Numbered from the stretch's first letter, positions 17,112-25,962 are shown. The stretch is 44,911 nucleotides of DNA from an uncultured Elusimicrobia bacterium (GCA_903889965.1 CAISZM010000053.1:1-44911); one strand, 5' to 3'. Notes: a model not told the origin generated them from the letters alone. Numbers and translations: made by a program.

Positions 17112-17112
17112 G

Positions 17113-17133
17113 AACCGGCTTCTCCCGGTTTTT
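17113..17133 (+). terminator. Short rho-independent terminator after the lipoprotein gene
   Basis: AACCGG, a 6-base loop and CCGGTT form a stem directly after the stop codon, followed by more T residues (TTTTT in all). The stem is only 6 bp, so strength is moderate. Confidence 0.6.
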
Positions 17134-17153
17134 GACCCGGCGGTGAGACCGGG

Positions 17154-20100
17154 CTAGTTGCTCTCCTTCCCGCCGATCGCGGAGATCCAGTAAATATTGC
17201 CGTAATCCGGGACTCCGACCTCTATAACCTGCCCCCCCTCTACCGCAAAACTGGCGACATGCTCTTTTCCCGCCGCTATCTTCTGCTCCGTGCCTGCGGC
17301 GCTTTTCACCTTTATGCCGCCCTCTGTGCCGTTCACCCCGCGGGCCGATACCCTGAGGAGGAATTTCCCCGGCTGCAGCCTGAACCGGAAGGTGTTCCCG
17401 GGGTTTACCTTGCAGGAATCGCGTTCCAGCGGATCGCGCGTCCAGCGGCGTTCCTCGCAATTCATCGCCGGTCCCGAAAAGCCATAGCCTCTGCCCTCAT
17501 CCCACACGGTGTCGCCGCTTACAGGGGTGTATATCCTCGGCAGCCCGTATCCCTTCAGCATTCCCAGCTGGCCGGAAGGCGGGCCGAATTCGAAAAGCAA
17601 GGCCGGGACCGCGGAAAGCGCCCCGCGCTCATCTAGGCGGGCCTTCGCCGCTTTTACTGCGTCCCTGACGAGCTTTTCGTAAGCTGCGCCCGGCGCGGTT
17701 ACATTAATATAAATCGGGAACTCGCCGAGGGTTAGGCCCGCGGTGCCGTCCGATTTAAGGGGATGCCCGAACGCGTCTACCGTTTCAGCCCCGCCAAGAT
17801 CTATGCCAAGCCGCGATGTCCCTTCATATCTCCAGGCCGTTATCACTTTCCGCCGGCCATCCTCCCATAAATACATCCAGACCTTCGGATCGGAGGATGG
17901 GAGCCTGAGGGCGCGTCCGCTGAACCCCTGGAGCTGCCTTATCATGGCCGCGACGGTCAGCCACACCGGGCGCACGCTGCCGTCGTCCCTCAGCAGCCCC
18001 GACCCCGCGTGCATCGCCGGGCGGGAGCCCTTCTCCCGGTAGATAAAGACCTTCTCCACTCCAAGGGCAAGCGCGATCATCACCGCGCGGGGAACCTTCG
18101 CCGCCTGGTAGCGCTCGGTCCTGCCTATCGGGCCGCCGACATCGTCCCCGGTTTCGGTCAGCCATATCTCAGCCCCGGGCTTGAGCCGGTCGCGCCACGC
18201 GACGAGATCCTCTATCTGCTCGGGGTAAGTTCCGCCCGTACCGGCCTTATCTCCCCGCTCCGCGTTCGGGTCCCGGCCGCAGATCTCCGGCTCCTCCCGC
18301 CCGCTGTAGAAATGCACGTTTATGACATCTACAAAATCAAGCGGCCGCCTGCCGTCCGCGTATTTGTATTCATAAAGCTGCCCGACCGTCTCGAGCCCTA
18401 TGCCGGCCCAGCCGCACGATGTGACCGGCAGCGTCGGGTCGGCCCGGCGCGCGCCTTCCGCTCCGGCGCGCATAACCTCGAAATAACGCGAGATCGGGCC
18501 CACGAACACCCCCTGCCGGGGGTCGTCGAGGTTCGGTTCGCTCCACAGCTCCACCGCGTTTATACCATTCATGCCGGATTTTTTGTCGGAGGTAAGGAGT
18601 TTCGCGGGGTCGGCCTTCGCGCCGCCCTCCCTTGCCACGAGCTGGTAAACGGCCTCGCCGTAGTCGGCGGGATCTTTGGGCGGGTAGCCTGACCGGTTCT
18701 CAGTGACGTCGACCGGGGCCGAACTGGCCCAGTCCGGGGGCATAAAAACGTAAGGCAGGACCTTCATCCCGAGTTTCTGGTATGCGGAAAATATCAGGTC
18801 CTGGTCCACATGCCAGGGCGCCACCGAACCGTCAAAGGCGTATTTATCCTTCGCGGCGGAGTACATCTTCCATTTCGCGTTATCAAAGCGCACCCAGCCG
18901 AAACCGCAGCGGCGCATCTCGGCGGCCGCGGAGATATCCGCCGAGTTTATCCCGAACCGCCGCGTGCGTTCGGTATCTACCTGGCCGGCCGGCCTCACCA
19001 GGTACTGCAGCCATTGCACTTCTTTTTTTTCACCCGAAACCGCTTCAAGCCCTAGCAGGTAGGAGCCGGGCTGGAGGGGTTCGGCGCCTTTCAGGGCGAC
19101 CTCGGCAAAGCCTTTAGCCGGCACCACGGCGCTGACCCTGCCCGACGCCACGATCTCGCCCGTCTTCGGAACGGCGATCGTGTCGTTAGAGCTCCCGTCA
19201 AAAAGCATGAGCGACGCGGGAAGTCGGATAAAGCTGCTGCCATTGCCGTTGTTATGGAACCTCATTTTAAGGAATTTAGCCCTGACCGGCCGGCCGGGCC
19301 ATGGCAGGCTCCGCCGCCCCCATTTCTTATGCAGGTCGTAGTTCTGAAGTCCGTCCACGGGCACGAATTCTTTCCCGTCCTCGGAGACGGAGACGTCCAT
19401 CTTCCATATCCAGTTCGCGTCACCCGCCGCCAGCGTCATAGCCGTCAGGCCGCGGATCCGCCCGAGGTCGGCCGTGACCACCGCCTCCTTATAATCCTTG
19501 CCCCACGGGGTAGCGGCCGCGGACATATCGTCCCCGTCGCACATCCCGGCGTCGCCCATCTCCCTGCCGTCAACGGCCCAGGTGTTCCTGCAACCCAGGG
19601 CGTGGTCAAGCCCGGTCACGATATCGGGAGGGACAGAATCGTTCAGGCCGGAATTCGTCTGCAGCGTATAATAGATCTCCTCCTCTTGCGCCATATCGCC
19701 GAAATTATTCACTATCACCCGGTAATCAAGCGGCGCCCCGGGTTCATAAACCCCGCCCTGAACCGGGGCCAGGCGGACCCCCGACTCCCCGGGCCGCGAT
19801 CCGCTCAGGGCGGAGAGTTCGTCGAATATTAGAGATGTAGGACCGCCGCTTTTTGCGAACCACACCATGTGGACGGCGTTTACCGGCTGGTCGACTTTGC
19901 CGTTTTGCCCGCTCTGTACGTACGCCTGTTCGAACCCTGCCGCCGAAGGATCGGCCTCTATCAGTTTCCACCCGGTCCAGTCGGCGTCCACCAGGTACGT
20001 CAGCCATTCGCCTTTGGAATCCCTGACCTGGAATCCGACCTTGGAAACGTTGCTTTCCGGCTTCACATGAACCCAGGCGGATATAGACCTGCAACCGGGA

Positions 20101-20387
20101 AGCTCTCCGTCGAACAGGGGGACGTCGACCTTCGAACCCGGACCAAGGGCCGTGCCGCGGATCTCCACCGCACTGGTTCCAAGCTTCGGCTCCATGCCAG
20201 CCGCAGGGGCGGCCTCGCAGTTATCCACCCGCCAGGACCCTACCGGCCCCCCCGAGTCCAGGATATTGAGAAGGCGGCGCTGCAGCGGCCCGGGCGCGGC
20301 GGCGGAAAAGCCCGGTGAAACAATTCCCGGCGCCAGTATAACCGCTGTAAGGAAAAGTTTCCCTATGCGGTAAATTTGATGTTTCAT
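17154..20387 (-). CDS. Large secreted multidomain glycoside hydrolase (clan GH-A type, GH39-like)
   Basis: The ATG at 20387-20385 (preceded by AGGA) gives 1077 residues with a signal peptide. Predicted order: beta-sandwich carbohydrate-binding-like domain (about 45-190), Ig-like segment, F5/8 type C-like domain (about 265-400, with the EAVVTADLG turn and a fused second half), Ig-like segment (about 415-465), then a TIM barrel (about 475-830). Glu in ELWSEPNLDD (about 617) fits the acid/base and Glu in IWLTETGDD (about 745) the nucleophile. The last 130 residues (FEFGPPSG ... GYGFSG) match the beta-sandwich found at the start of rhamnogalacturonan-type esterases. Substrate cannot be read from sequence; a plant or algal polysaccharide is plausible. 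Confidence 0.8.
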   Translation of the reverse strand: MKHQIYRIGKLFLTAVILAPGIVSPGFSAAAPGPLQRRLLNILDSGGPVGSWRVDNCEAAPAAGMEPKLGTSAVEIRGTALGPGSKVDVPLFDGELPGCRSISAWVHVKPESNVSKVGFQVRDSKGEWLTYLVDADWTGWKLIEADPSAAGFEQAYVQSGQNGKVDQPVNAVHMVWFAKSGGPTSLIFDELSALSGSRPGESGVRLAPVQGGVYEPGAPLDYRVIVNNFGDMAQEEEIYYTLQTNSGLNDSVPPDIVTGLDHALGCRNTWAVDGREMGDAGMCDGDDMSAAATPWGKDYKEAVVTADLGRIRGLTAMTLAAGDANWIWKMDVSVSEDGKEFVPVDGLQNYDLHKKWGRRSLPWPGRPVRAKFLKMRFHNNGNGSSFIRLPASLMLFDGSSNDTIAVPKTGEIVASGRVSAVVPAKGFAEVALKGAEPLQPGSYLLGLEAVSGEKKEVQWLQYLVRPAGQVDTERTRRFGINSADISAAAEMRRCGFGWVRFDNAKWKMYSAAKDKYAFDGSVAPWHVDQDLIFSAYQKLGMKVLPYVFMPPDWASSAPVDVTENRSGYPPKDPADYGEAVYQLVAREGGAKADPAKLLTSDKKSGMNGINAVELWSEPNLDDPRQGVFVGPISRYFEVMRAGAEGARRADPTLPVTSCGWAGIGLETVGQLYEYKYADGRRPLDFVDVINVHFYSGREEPEICGRDPNAERGDKAGTGGTYPEQIEDLVAWRDRLKPGAEIWLTETGDDVGGPIGRTERYQAAKVPRAVMIALALGVEKVFIYREKGSRPAMHAGSGLLRDDGSVRPVWLTVAAMIRQLQGFSGRALRLPSSDPKVWMYLWEDGRRKVITAWRYEGTSRLGIDLGGAETVDAFGHPLKSDGTAGLTLGEFPIYINVTAPGAAYEKLVRDAVKAAKARLDERGALSAVPALLFEFGPPSGQLGMLKGYGLPRIYTPVSGDTVWDEGRGYGFSGPAMNCEERRWTRDPLERDSCKVNPGNTFRFRLQPGKFLLRVSARGVNGTEGGIKVKSAAGTEQKIAAGKEHVASFAVEGGQVIEVGVPDYGNIYWISAIGGKESN

Positions 20388-20716
20388 ATCTTCCTGCACC
20401 GGATCTTATTTAACCGTCCCCGGTGCGCGGCGGCCGGAGCGGCGAGCCCCGGGTAATAGCGTTTAAGGCGCTTTCCTCCGGGCCGCCCTTCCCCGGGCCG
20501 GAAGGCCGCCAAAACCCGTACCAACCGTTATGATACAAAAGTGCGCGCTTTCTTATCCGGCGCGGGCGGCCGCACAAACCCATAATACCCATACCCGGGT
20601 GGGCCCTAATACGCTGGGAAGCGGGCCCAATGCCTCAGGACGAACCCGCCGGAACCGGCTAGAATATAATGACCGATGCGGCAAAGCGCCGCGTACGGTT
20701 CAGGAGGACTACTCTA
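20388..20716. other. Divergent intergenic region
   Basis: This 329-base gap contains no gene I can support. TATAAT (20665-20670) on the plus strand may be the -10 box for the gene at 20717, but no good -35 is present. TGGGCCC (20600-20606) and GGGCCCA (20623-20629) form an exact inverted repeat 59 bases upstream of it, a possible operator. No clear promoter for the glycoside hydrolase was found. Confidence 0.4.
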
Positions 20717-21370
20717 ATGATAAAAACGCTCAATCTGGCATGCTCGCTGATGTTCGCGGCGGGAATGGTTTCAGCGCAGGCCGTAAAGGCGGGCACCCCG
20801 GCCTCGCAGTACCAGCACCGGCAGTTCAGCGTTGACGCGACCCTCTATTCCCAGGTGCGCGACGCTTCCCAGCCCGCGGTACTTAAAGTCTCATTCGACC
20901 TCGAGGTCCCCGCCGTGGATGTGGGGGAACGCTCCATTCGCAACCTGGACTTCACCCTTGAGGCGCTGCCCGCAGGCAGCCCCGCGCTGCCCGGCTACAC
21001 CATGGCTTCCCTCGGGTCCGGCTCCAAGCTTGATTTTTACCCCTCCGACACAGATTGGGGAAAGAACAACCTGACCTACGTTAAGACGCGCCGCGATTAC
21101 ACGGATTTCATCATCGAGGCCAAGACCAATATCGACACCCGCGCCGCCAAGACCGTGCTCGACGCGGCCCTGACACGGATGAAGGACGGCACCGTCTACG
21201 GCGCCAAAGCCCTGCTGAAGATAAATCTGGATTGCTCGAAGGACCTCACCTCCTGCTCGGTGCGGCCTTGGGGCGGCGTCTGGTACGACCACTGGAACGG
21301 CGGGTTCATAGACACGGTGGAGCCGGACTTCCTCCTGCTCTCCAACCAGAGCTTCTCGCTGGCCGATTAA
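20717..21370 (+). CDS. Secreted protein of unknown function
   Basis: The ATG at 20717 follows AGGAGG (20702-20707) and opens a signal peptide (IKTLNLACSLMFAAGMVSAQA). The frame is open upstream, but the TATAAT at 20665 argues against an earlier start. The mature part of about 195 residues is beta-rich, with a single pair of cysteines (CSKDLTSC) near residue 175-182 and aromatic WGGVWYDHWNGG after it. I recognise no family. It has its own terminator and is probably monocistronic. Confidence 0.65.
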   Translation: MIKTLNLACSLMFAAGMVSAQAVKAGTPASQYQHRQFSVDATLYSQVRDASQPAVLKVSFDLEVPAVDVGERSIRNLDFTLEALPAGSPALPGYTMASLGSGSKLDFYPSDTDWGKNNLTYVKTRRDYTDFIIEAKTNIDTRAAKTVLDAALTRMKDGTVYGAKALLKINLDCSKDLTSCSVRPWGGVWYDHWNGGFIDTVEPDFLLLSNQSFSLAD

Positions 21371-21393
21371 CCGGTTCAGGTTTTTAAAAAATG

Positions 21394-21425
21394 CCGGGCT
21401 GCTGTAAAAAGCAGCCCGGTTTTTT
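21394..21425 (+). terminator. Rho-independent terminator
   Basis: CCGGGCTGC, an 8-base loop and GCAGCCCGG make a 9-bp GC-rich stem followed by six T residues, 24 bases after the stop codon at 21370. Confidence 0.9.
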
Positions 21426-21552
21426 GTTCCGATACGGCCTTCCACCGGCCCCTGACAATTCGCCGGCGGCCCTCCGCTGAATTTTAAGTCCACGCGCGCA
21501 AAAGCCGCCCGCCGCCATTGCTTCAATGCGCCCAAATTGTTACTTTATCAGC

Positions 21553-22269
21553 ATGAGATCCTTATACTGTTTCGCACTGCTCCTGCCCTGCGCGCTGCTC
21601 TTATCCGGATGCAAGGCCAAAGCACCTCCTCCCGATACGGGCGGAGCATCGACCGACACTGCCCGGACCGAACCCGTTTCCGGCGCACCCGCGGCGGGCG
21701 GGCCGGTTTTCTGCCAGATGCCGCGGGTATTCAAACTGGCTTACGACGAGAATTATTACGCTAAAGACGGGTCGGCCGGCGTTACCATGAAACGCTTCAT
21801 AAAGCAGACCCTTTCTGCGCATTATTACCGCGAAAGGTTAAGCACTTTGCCGGAAGACGTAGGGACCTGGTCGGTATCGACGAAGGACAGCTTCATAGTT
21901 TACTCCACCGTCGAAGGCGGGTGCACCGCGGTGAGGCATGACCCGTCAAGATACAACCCGTTCCTTATGGACAGCCCGGTCTATTACACCGGTCAGTTTA
22001 CCGGAGAAACGAAGATAATAGGAAATTCCGCCACCGGCTATAAATTAAACCAGGCCAAAGACCTGGGTAAAAAGGTGGATGCGGAAATAATCACGCTGGC
22101 GGATTATATCGACAAGGATTACTGCGTTCCCCTGACCCAGGACGTTAATTCAAGCGATTACGCTTCGCACTCTGAAAAGGTCAACTTAACGAGCGATTTT
22201 CCCGATACCGTTTTCCGGCTTCCTTTAGAATGCAAATACGCCCCGATAATCGGTTCGGACAATCCCTGA
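21553..22269 (+). CDS. Lipoprotein of unknown function
   Basis: MRSLYCFALLLPCALLLSGC is a lipoprotein signal with lipidated Cys at residue 20, so the ATG at 21553 is preferred over the in-frame ATG 27 bases upstream; neither has a strong ribosome site. The 238-residue product has a Pro/Thr/Ala-rich linker (about 21-52), then a domain with cysteines in FCQMP, EGGCTA, DYCVPL and PLECKY, which could form two disulfides. No family recognised. Downstream lie two small hairpins (22309-22322 and 22359-22374) without T-runs. Confidence 0.65.
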   Translation: MRSLYCFALLLPCALLLSGCKAKAPPPDTGGASTDTARTEPVSGAPAAGGPVFCQMPRVFKLAYDENYYAKDGSAGVTMKRFIKQTLSAHYYRERLSTLPEDVGTWSVSTKDSFIVYSTVEGGCTAVRHDPSRYNPFLMDSPVYYTGQFTGETKIIGNSATGYKLNQAKDLGKKVDAEIITLADYIDKDYCVPLTQDVNSSDYASHSEKVNLTSDFPDTVFRLPLECKYAPIIGSDNP

Positions 22270-22455
22270 CACCCTTAAGCGAAAGGATCAATAATAGCGC
22301 GGCGAACGGACAGGGACCTGTCGGTTCGTGGGATACGGTTATTTTTGAATTGCCAAAGCCGCGGGGACCCGCGGTCAGGGGATACTCCCCCTTAACAGAT
22401 CCCGCCCGGCAACTATGGAGCGGATATTATGCCGCAGGATGCGGCAGCCGGGTCA

Positions 22456-22932
22456 TTACGGTTTGGCGGCGCGGAGAACTACCGACGAGGGATAACCGAA
22501 AAGCTGGTTGTTCCTTTTTGCGAGCGCGCCGGCCACGAGTTCTTTTACGTCCTTGTTGCCGCTTCCGACAACAGTTATCTCTATTCCCTTTCCCGAATCC
22601 ACCGCCGCCGCGGCTATGGGCGCTTTGCCGGTCAGGGCTGATACGCCAGCCAGGCAGGGTTTAAGCATGTTAAGGGCATCCTTCATCGCAGGCTGCATGA
22701 AGAACTGGGCATTCAACAGGGAGCAGGCGTCAACTTCCAGGAACACGTCCCTTGTCAGACCGTATTCGATCCGCTCGGGCGCGGAAACGGTTATATCTTT
22801 AGCGGGAAAAACCGGATAGACAGAACCAAAAGCTCCCTGCCCCGCGGACAGGCCGTCGGCTCCGGCCGACGCTGACATGCCGGCAGCCGCCAGCAAAACC
22901 GACGCGATAAATGTTTTCCCTATAAATTTCAT
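22456..22932 (-). CDS. Small secreted protein of unknown function
   Basis: A signal peptide (MKFIGKTFIASVLLAAAGMSASAGA) and an AAGGAGA ribosome site support the 158-residue frame. The mature domain is alpha/beta with two cysteines (DACSLLN and LKPCLAG), about 24 residues apart, probably a disulfide. The pattern PERIEYGLTRDVFLEVDAC is not one I can assign. It converges with the lipoprotein gene at 21553-22269. Confidence 0.62.
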   Translation of the reverse strand: MKFIGKTFIASVLLAAAGMSASAGADGLSAGQGAFGSVYPVFPAKDITVSAPERIEYGLTRDVFLEVDACSLLNAQFFMQPAMKDALNMLKPCLAGVSALTGKAPIAAAAVDSGKGIEITVVGSGNKDVKELVAGALAKRNNQLFGYPSSVVLRAAKP

Positions 22933-23191
22933 ATTCTATCTCCTTGTTATACGCACCCGGGACGCTTCTTATATGGTAGTAAAACCACACTAGGCCGGTA
23001 TGCGGCGGAATACCCAGGCTGGCAAAATATTTAGACCTATGTCTCCGTGGGCACTTAGGTATTTTTTGTCGGCGGCGGCGGAGCCCGGCGGGGAATGCCG
23101 GGGGCCGAAGTATCTTTATGGAACAGGACAGCCTTAAGGCCCCGCCACGGATCGACCGGGGGATCGCGCAGGCAATTCCGTGACCGCTATA

Positions 23192-23788
23192 TTACCGGGC
23201 TTTGAAACTGGAAAGCACCGTGTAAAAATACGGCCAATACCGGTCGAAATCCAGGCTATGGGAGCTGAACGTCACCCAGTACGGCCGCCCCCCCGCTTTA
23301 AAGAAGACATTGACGGATTTCATGCCCAGGTTCGCGGGCTCGACCCTTACTATCTCGTAAAAAGACATGGCGGTACCGTTTACGGTCCTGCCCTGGAGCG
23401 GCCGGATGCAGTCGGCCGTATCGCGGCCCGTACAAGGCTGGAAGCTAAGGGCGTATCTCCACAGGTCGCCTGTCGGCGCCGAGGCGGGGATATTGTTATA
23501 TATATTGTACATGTCCCCCACGCTTATCTCGGCCCAGTTCCTGGCGATCCTGCCGTTAACGGTATGGTTAATATCCAGGTCCGGGTTTGAAAAGAACTGC
23601 TCGTTCACCATTTTCCGCCCGCGCCCGAAATTTTCATCGAGAGGGTACCAGGACGCGGGGTAACAAGCCGTGGCGCTTCTGTATTCGCGGCAGGTCAAAT
23701 GGATATTTTTGTCCGTCTTCTTTTTAGCCCCGGCCCAAGCCCCCGGCGCCGCCATCAGGAAAACCAGAGCGTAAGTTATTGTTTTCAT
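23192..23788 (-). CDS. Secreted protein of unknown function, PsbP/DcrB-like C-terminus
   Basis: The ATG at 23788 opens a signal peptide (MKTITYALVFLMAAPGAWA). 198 residues follow with cysteines in LTCREY, TACYP, PCTGRD and DCIRP. The C-terminal part (MSFYEIVRVEP ... MKSVNVFFKAGGRPYWVTFSSHSLDFDRYWPYFYTVLSSFK) has the strand-turn-strand-helix ending of PsbP/DcrB-type small exported proteins, a loose resemblance shared with the lipoprotein at 16095. It is single and divergent from gpmI, with the structured element at 23891-24227 in between. Confidence 0.62.
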   Translation of the reverse strand: MKTITYALVFLMAAPGAWAGAKKKTDKNIHLTCREYRSATACYPASWYPLDENFGRGRKMVNEQFFSNPDLDINHTVNGRIARNWAEISVGDMYNIYNNIPASAPTGDLWRYALSFQPCTGRDTADCIRPLQGRTVNGTAMSFYEIVRVEPANLGMKSVNVFFKAGGRPYWVTFSSHSLDFDRYWPYFYTVLSSFKAR

Positions 23789-24321
23789 AATATTTTCCGA
23801 CTCCACCTCCGCCGCCTAATCTTAAAATCGCACTTCTCTCAGATTTTAACTTATTACCACGTTCGGCCGCCGCAAGCGTAATGGAGCGGGTGGCTGGAGG
23901 TCAGGGTTCTGAAGGCCCGTTAGCGTGAGGGCGGGGTGTTACCCTGAGCGCCCGTTGCGGAAAGGCGTGGACTTGACCGCAGTCCTGCGCCGCCACGGAC
24001 ACTGTAGCGCACCCGCCGTCAAAGTCTGGCGGGGGGAAACCGACGCAAGCGTGGACCCCGCGGGACACTGTAGTGTTTCCTCTTCCCGGGCGAGTGGACT
24101 TTGCTTCCCGCCTTTACTACGGACACCGTGGCGGTTTCGCGCAGCGAAATCCGACAGAGCAGGGTAATATCCCGCACGACCCCTGGTGTAGCCGACGCGG
24201 TGCCTGAAGAACCTTGACCTTCAGCCAGGACCCGCGACCCCCCGTTCCGTATCATAAGCCCCCCCTTATTTCCTAAAATATAGGCGGACGCTTTTCATTC
24301 CGACTTACCAAGGATAAAAAT
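23789..24321. other. 533-base intergenic region holding a structured element
   Basis: There is no convincing protein gene. Most of the gap is the folded unit at 23891-24227, described separately. The flanks (23789-23890, 24228-24321) are unstructured; the right flank ends in the gpmI ribosome site (AAGGA). Open frames here owe their length to the GC content and sub-repeats. Confidence 0.6.
23891..24227 (+). ncRNA. Candidate large structured RNA (or MITE-like foldback element)
   Basis: The ends pair: TGGCTGGAGGTCAGGGTTCT (23891-23910) with AGAACCTTGACCTTCAGCCA (24208-24227), 20 continuous pairs including two G-U. A tandem G-A/G-A mismatch follows (23911-23912 with 24206-24207), then AGGC with GCCT. 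On the minus strand the wobbles would be A-C clashes, so a plus-strand RNA fits better. Inside are hairpins GGGCG-GGGT/ACCC-CGCCC (23929-23953), GGCG-GGACT/AGTCC-CGCC (23964-23991), CCCGCC/GGCGGG (24012-24033), ACACT/AGTGT (about 24066-24077) and an 8-bp stem over 24133-24151. I could not match it to RNase P RNA, tmRNA, 6S or SRP RNA. A non-autonomous mobile element with decayed inverted ends is the main alternative. No promoter or terminator is obvious. Confidence 0.45.
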
Positions 24322-25875
24322 ATGGATAAGAAAAAAATTCTTCTCATCGTGCGCGACGGCTGGGGTATGGCCAAGCCCGACAAGTTCAACGCGGTGGACA
24401 ACGCGAAGACCCCTAATATGCGCCGCTACCTCAAAACCTATCCCAACTCCGTCCTCGAACCCGCCGGCGAAGCCGTGGGACTGCCCAAAGGCTACCAGGG
24501 CTCCTCCGAAGTAGGCCACCTCAATATGGGCGCCGGCCGCATAGTCATACAGGAACTAAAGCGCATAATGGACATGATAGAAGAAGGCACCTTTTTCAAA
24601 TGCCCCGCCCTCGCCGCGGCCATAAATAACGCCGTAAAGAACAATTCCGCCCTGCACCTGATGGGCCTGGTACAGGACGAGGGCGTGCATGCCCACCAGG
24701 ACCACCTCTACGCCCTGATGCGGCACGCCAAAAAAGCCGGTATAAAGCAAGTCTACGTGCACTTCTTCTCCGACGGCCGCGACACCCCCCCGCGCAGCGC
24801 CCTCTCCTTCCTTAAAATGCTGGAGGAAGTTATCCAGGAGGTGGGCGTGGCCAGCATAGGCACACTGATGGGCCGCTACTACGCCATGGACCGCGGCGAA
24901 AAATGGAAGCTCACCGACCAGGCCTACAACGCCATCACAAAAGCCGAGGGCGCAAAGGCCAGAACCGCGGAAGCGGCGATCAGCGGCGCTTACTCGACCC
25001 TCAAGAACCCCAACGGCCTGCCCATAGTGGACGAATACATCCCCCCGACCATAATCGGGGACTACCCCGGCATGAAGGACGGCGATTCCGCAGTGCACTT
25101 CAATTTCCGCCAGGACCGCGCCATACAGCTCACCAAAGCGTTCGTGGAAGACTCTTACCCGGGCAGCCGCTGGAAAAAGATGGACGTCGTATACTGCGGC
25201 CTCACCCGCTACTACGACGAATTCAAGTTCAGCGCCCTGCCCCCGATGGACGAAGGCGGCGGCATGGAGAACCTTTTGGGCCAGGTGATCTCCGAAAGCG
25301 GCCTGAAACAGCTGCGCCTGGCCGAGACGCAGAAATTCAAGCACGTCACCTCTTTTTTCAACGGGAAGCGCACCGAGCCCTACGCCAACGAGGACCAGGT
25401 GGAGATCAAGGGAACATGGGACCCCTCCAGCTTCGGCGAACACCCGGAGATGAACGCCCCCGAGGTCTGTGAACGCGCGCTTAAAGAAATAGCCTCGGAA
25501 AAATACGAATTTATCCTCGTCAATTTCGCGAACGGCGACATGGTCGGCCACACCGGTATATACGAAGCCGCGGTGCGGGCCGTGGAAACAGTGGACCTCT
25601 CCGTGGGAAAACTTGTGGACGAGGCCCTTAAGCACGACTACACCGTCATGGTCACCTCCGACCACGGCAACGCCGAGGAGATGTGGGACTATAAGCTAGG
25701 CATGCCGAAGACCGCCCACACCACCAACCCCGTGGAGTTCATCTACATCTCAAAAGAGGCCGCGGCTGTAAATCTGCGCCCGCACGGCATCCTTTCCGAT
25801 ATAGCCCCCACGGTGCTCGCGGTAATGGGCCTCCCGCAGCCGGCGGACATGACCTCAAAGTCGCTGATAGCATAA
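24322..25875 (+). CDS. gpmI: 2,3-bisphosphoglycerate-independent phosphoglycerate mutase
   Basis: 517 residues, the normal length. Metal-site Asp12 is in LIVRDGWG; the phosphorylated Ser62 lies in GSSEVGHLNMGAGR (60-73); HAHQDHL, FSDGRDTPP, HFNFRQDRAIQ, FANGDMVGHTG and TSDHGNAEEM supply the other substrate and Mn ligands in the family order. It interconverts 3- and 2-phosphoglycerate in glycolysis and gluconeogenesis. An AAGGA site precedes the ATG. Immediately after the stop comes a copy of the AAGATT foldback repeat. Confidence 0.97.
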   Translation: MDKKKILLIVRDGWGMAKPDKFNAVDNAKTPNMRRYLKTYPNSVLEPAGEAVGLPKGYQGSSEVGHLNMGAGRIVIQELKRIMDMIEEGTFFKCPALAAAINNAVKNNSALHLMGLVQDEGVHAHQDHLYALMRHAKKAGIKQVYVHFFSDGRDTPPRSALSFLKMLEEVIQEVGVASIGTLMGRYYAMDRGEKWKLTDQAYNAITKAEGAKARTAEAAISGAYSTLKNPNGLPIVDEYIPPTIIGDYPGMKDGDSAVHFNFRQDRAIQLTKAFVEDSYPGSRWKKMDVVYCGLTRYYDEFKFSALPPMDEGGGMENLLGQVISESGLKQLRLAETQKFKHVTSFFNGKRTEPYANEDQVEIKGTWDPSSFGEHPEMNAPEVCERALKEIASEKYEFILVNFANGDMVGHTGIYEAAVRAVETVDLSVGKLVDEALKHDYTVMVTSDHGNAEEMWDYKLGMPKTAHTTNPVEFIYISKEAAAVNLRPHGILSDIAPTVLAVMGLPQPADMTSKSLIA

Positions 25876-25951
25876 GGATTATCAGATCGTAAGATTCAAG
25901 ATTTAAGATTCGGCGCTCAGTATGCGATCTGCGATCTTATAATCTTCAATC
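25876..25951 (-). repeat. AAGATT foldback repeat, copy A (inverted, short)
   Basis: The tract fills the space between gpmI and the DUF167 gene. Read on the minus strand it carries the core GCAGATCGCATACTGAGCGC then CGAATCTTAAATCTTGAATC, matching copies B and C with mostly transition differences, flanked by AAGATT-type units on one side and AATCTT on the other. It is therefore in the opposite orientation to the other two. Confidence 0.75.
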
Positions 25952-25962
25952 ACTATCCCCCT

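Noticed and set aside
22309-22374. Terminator after the lipoprotein gene at 21553-22269
   Set aside because: GACAGG-GA-CCTGTC and CCGCGGG-GA-CCCGCGG are good inverted repeats but have 2-base loops and no T-run directly after them.
23000-23191. Terminator at GACCTATG...CTTAGGTATTTTTT (23034-23071)
   Set aside because: The ACCTA/TAGGT stem is only 5 bp with a long loop, and no plus-strand gene ends there.
23891-24227. RNase P RNA, tmRNA, 6S RNA or SRP RNA
   Set aside because: The universal RNase P and tmRNA sequences are missing on both strands. A short likeness of AGGTCAGG...GAAGG to the SRP helix 8 region falls inside the closing stem and lacks the GGAA loop context.
24019-24255. A 78-codon minus-strand frame with repeated ATVSV and KVH peptides
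   Set aside because: The peptide repeats are a translation of the GTGGAC/GGACACTGTAG sub-repeats; the DNA is better explained by RNA-like folding.
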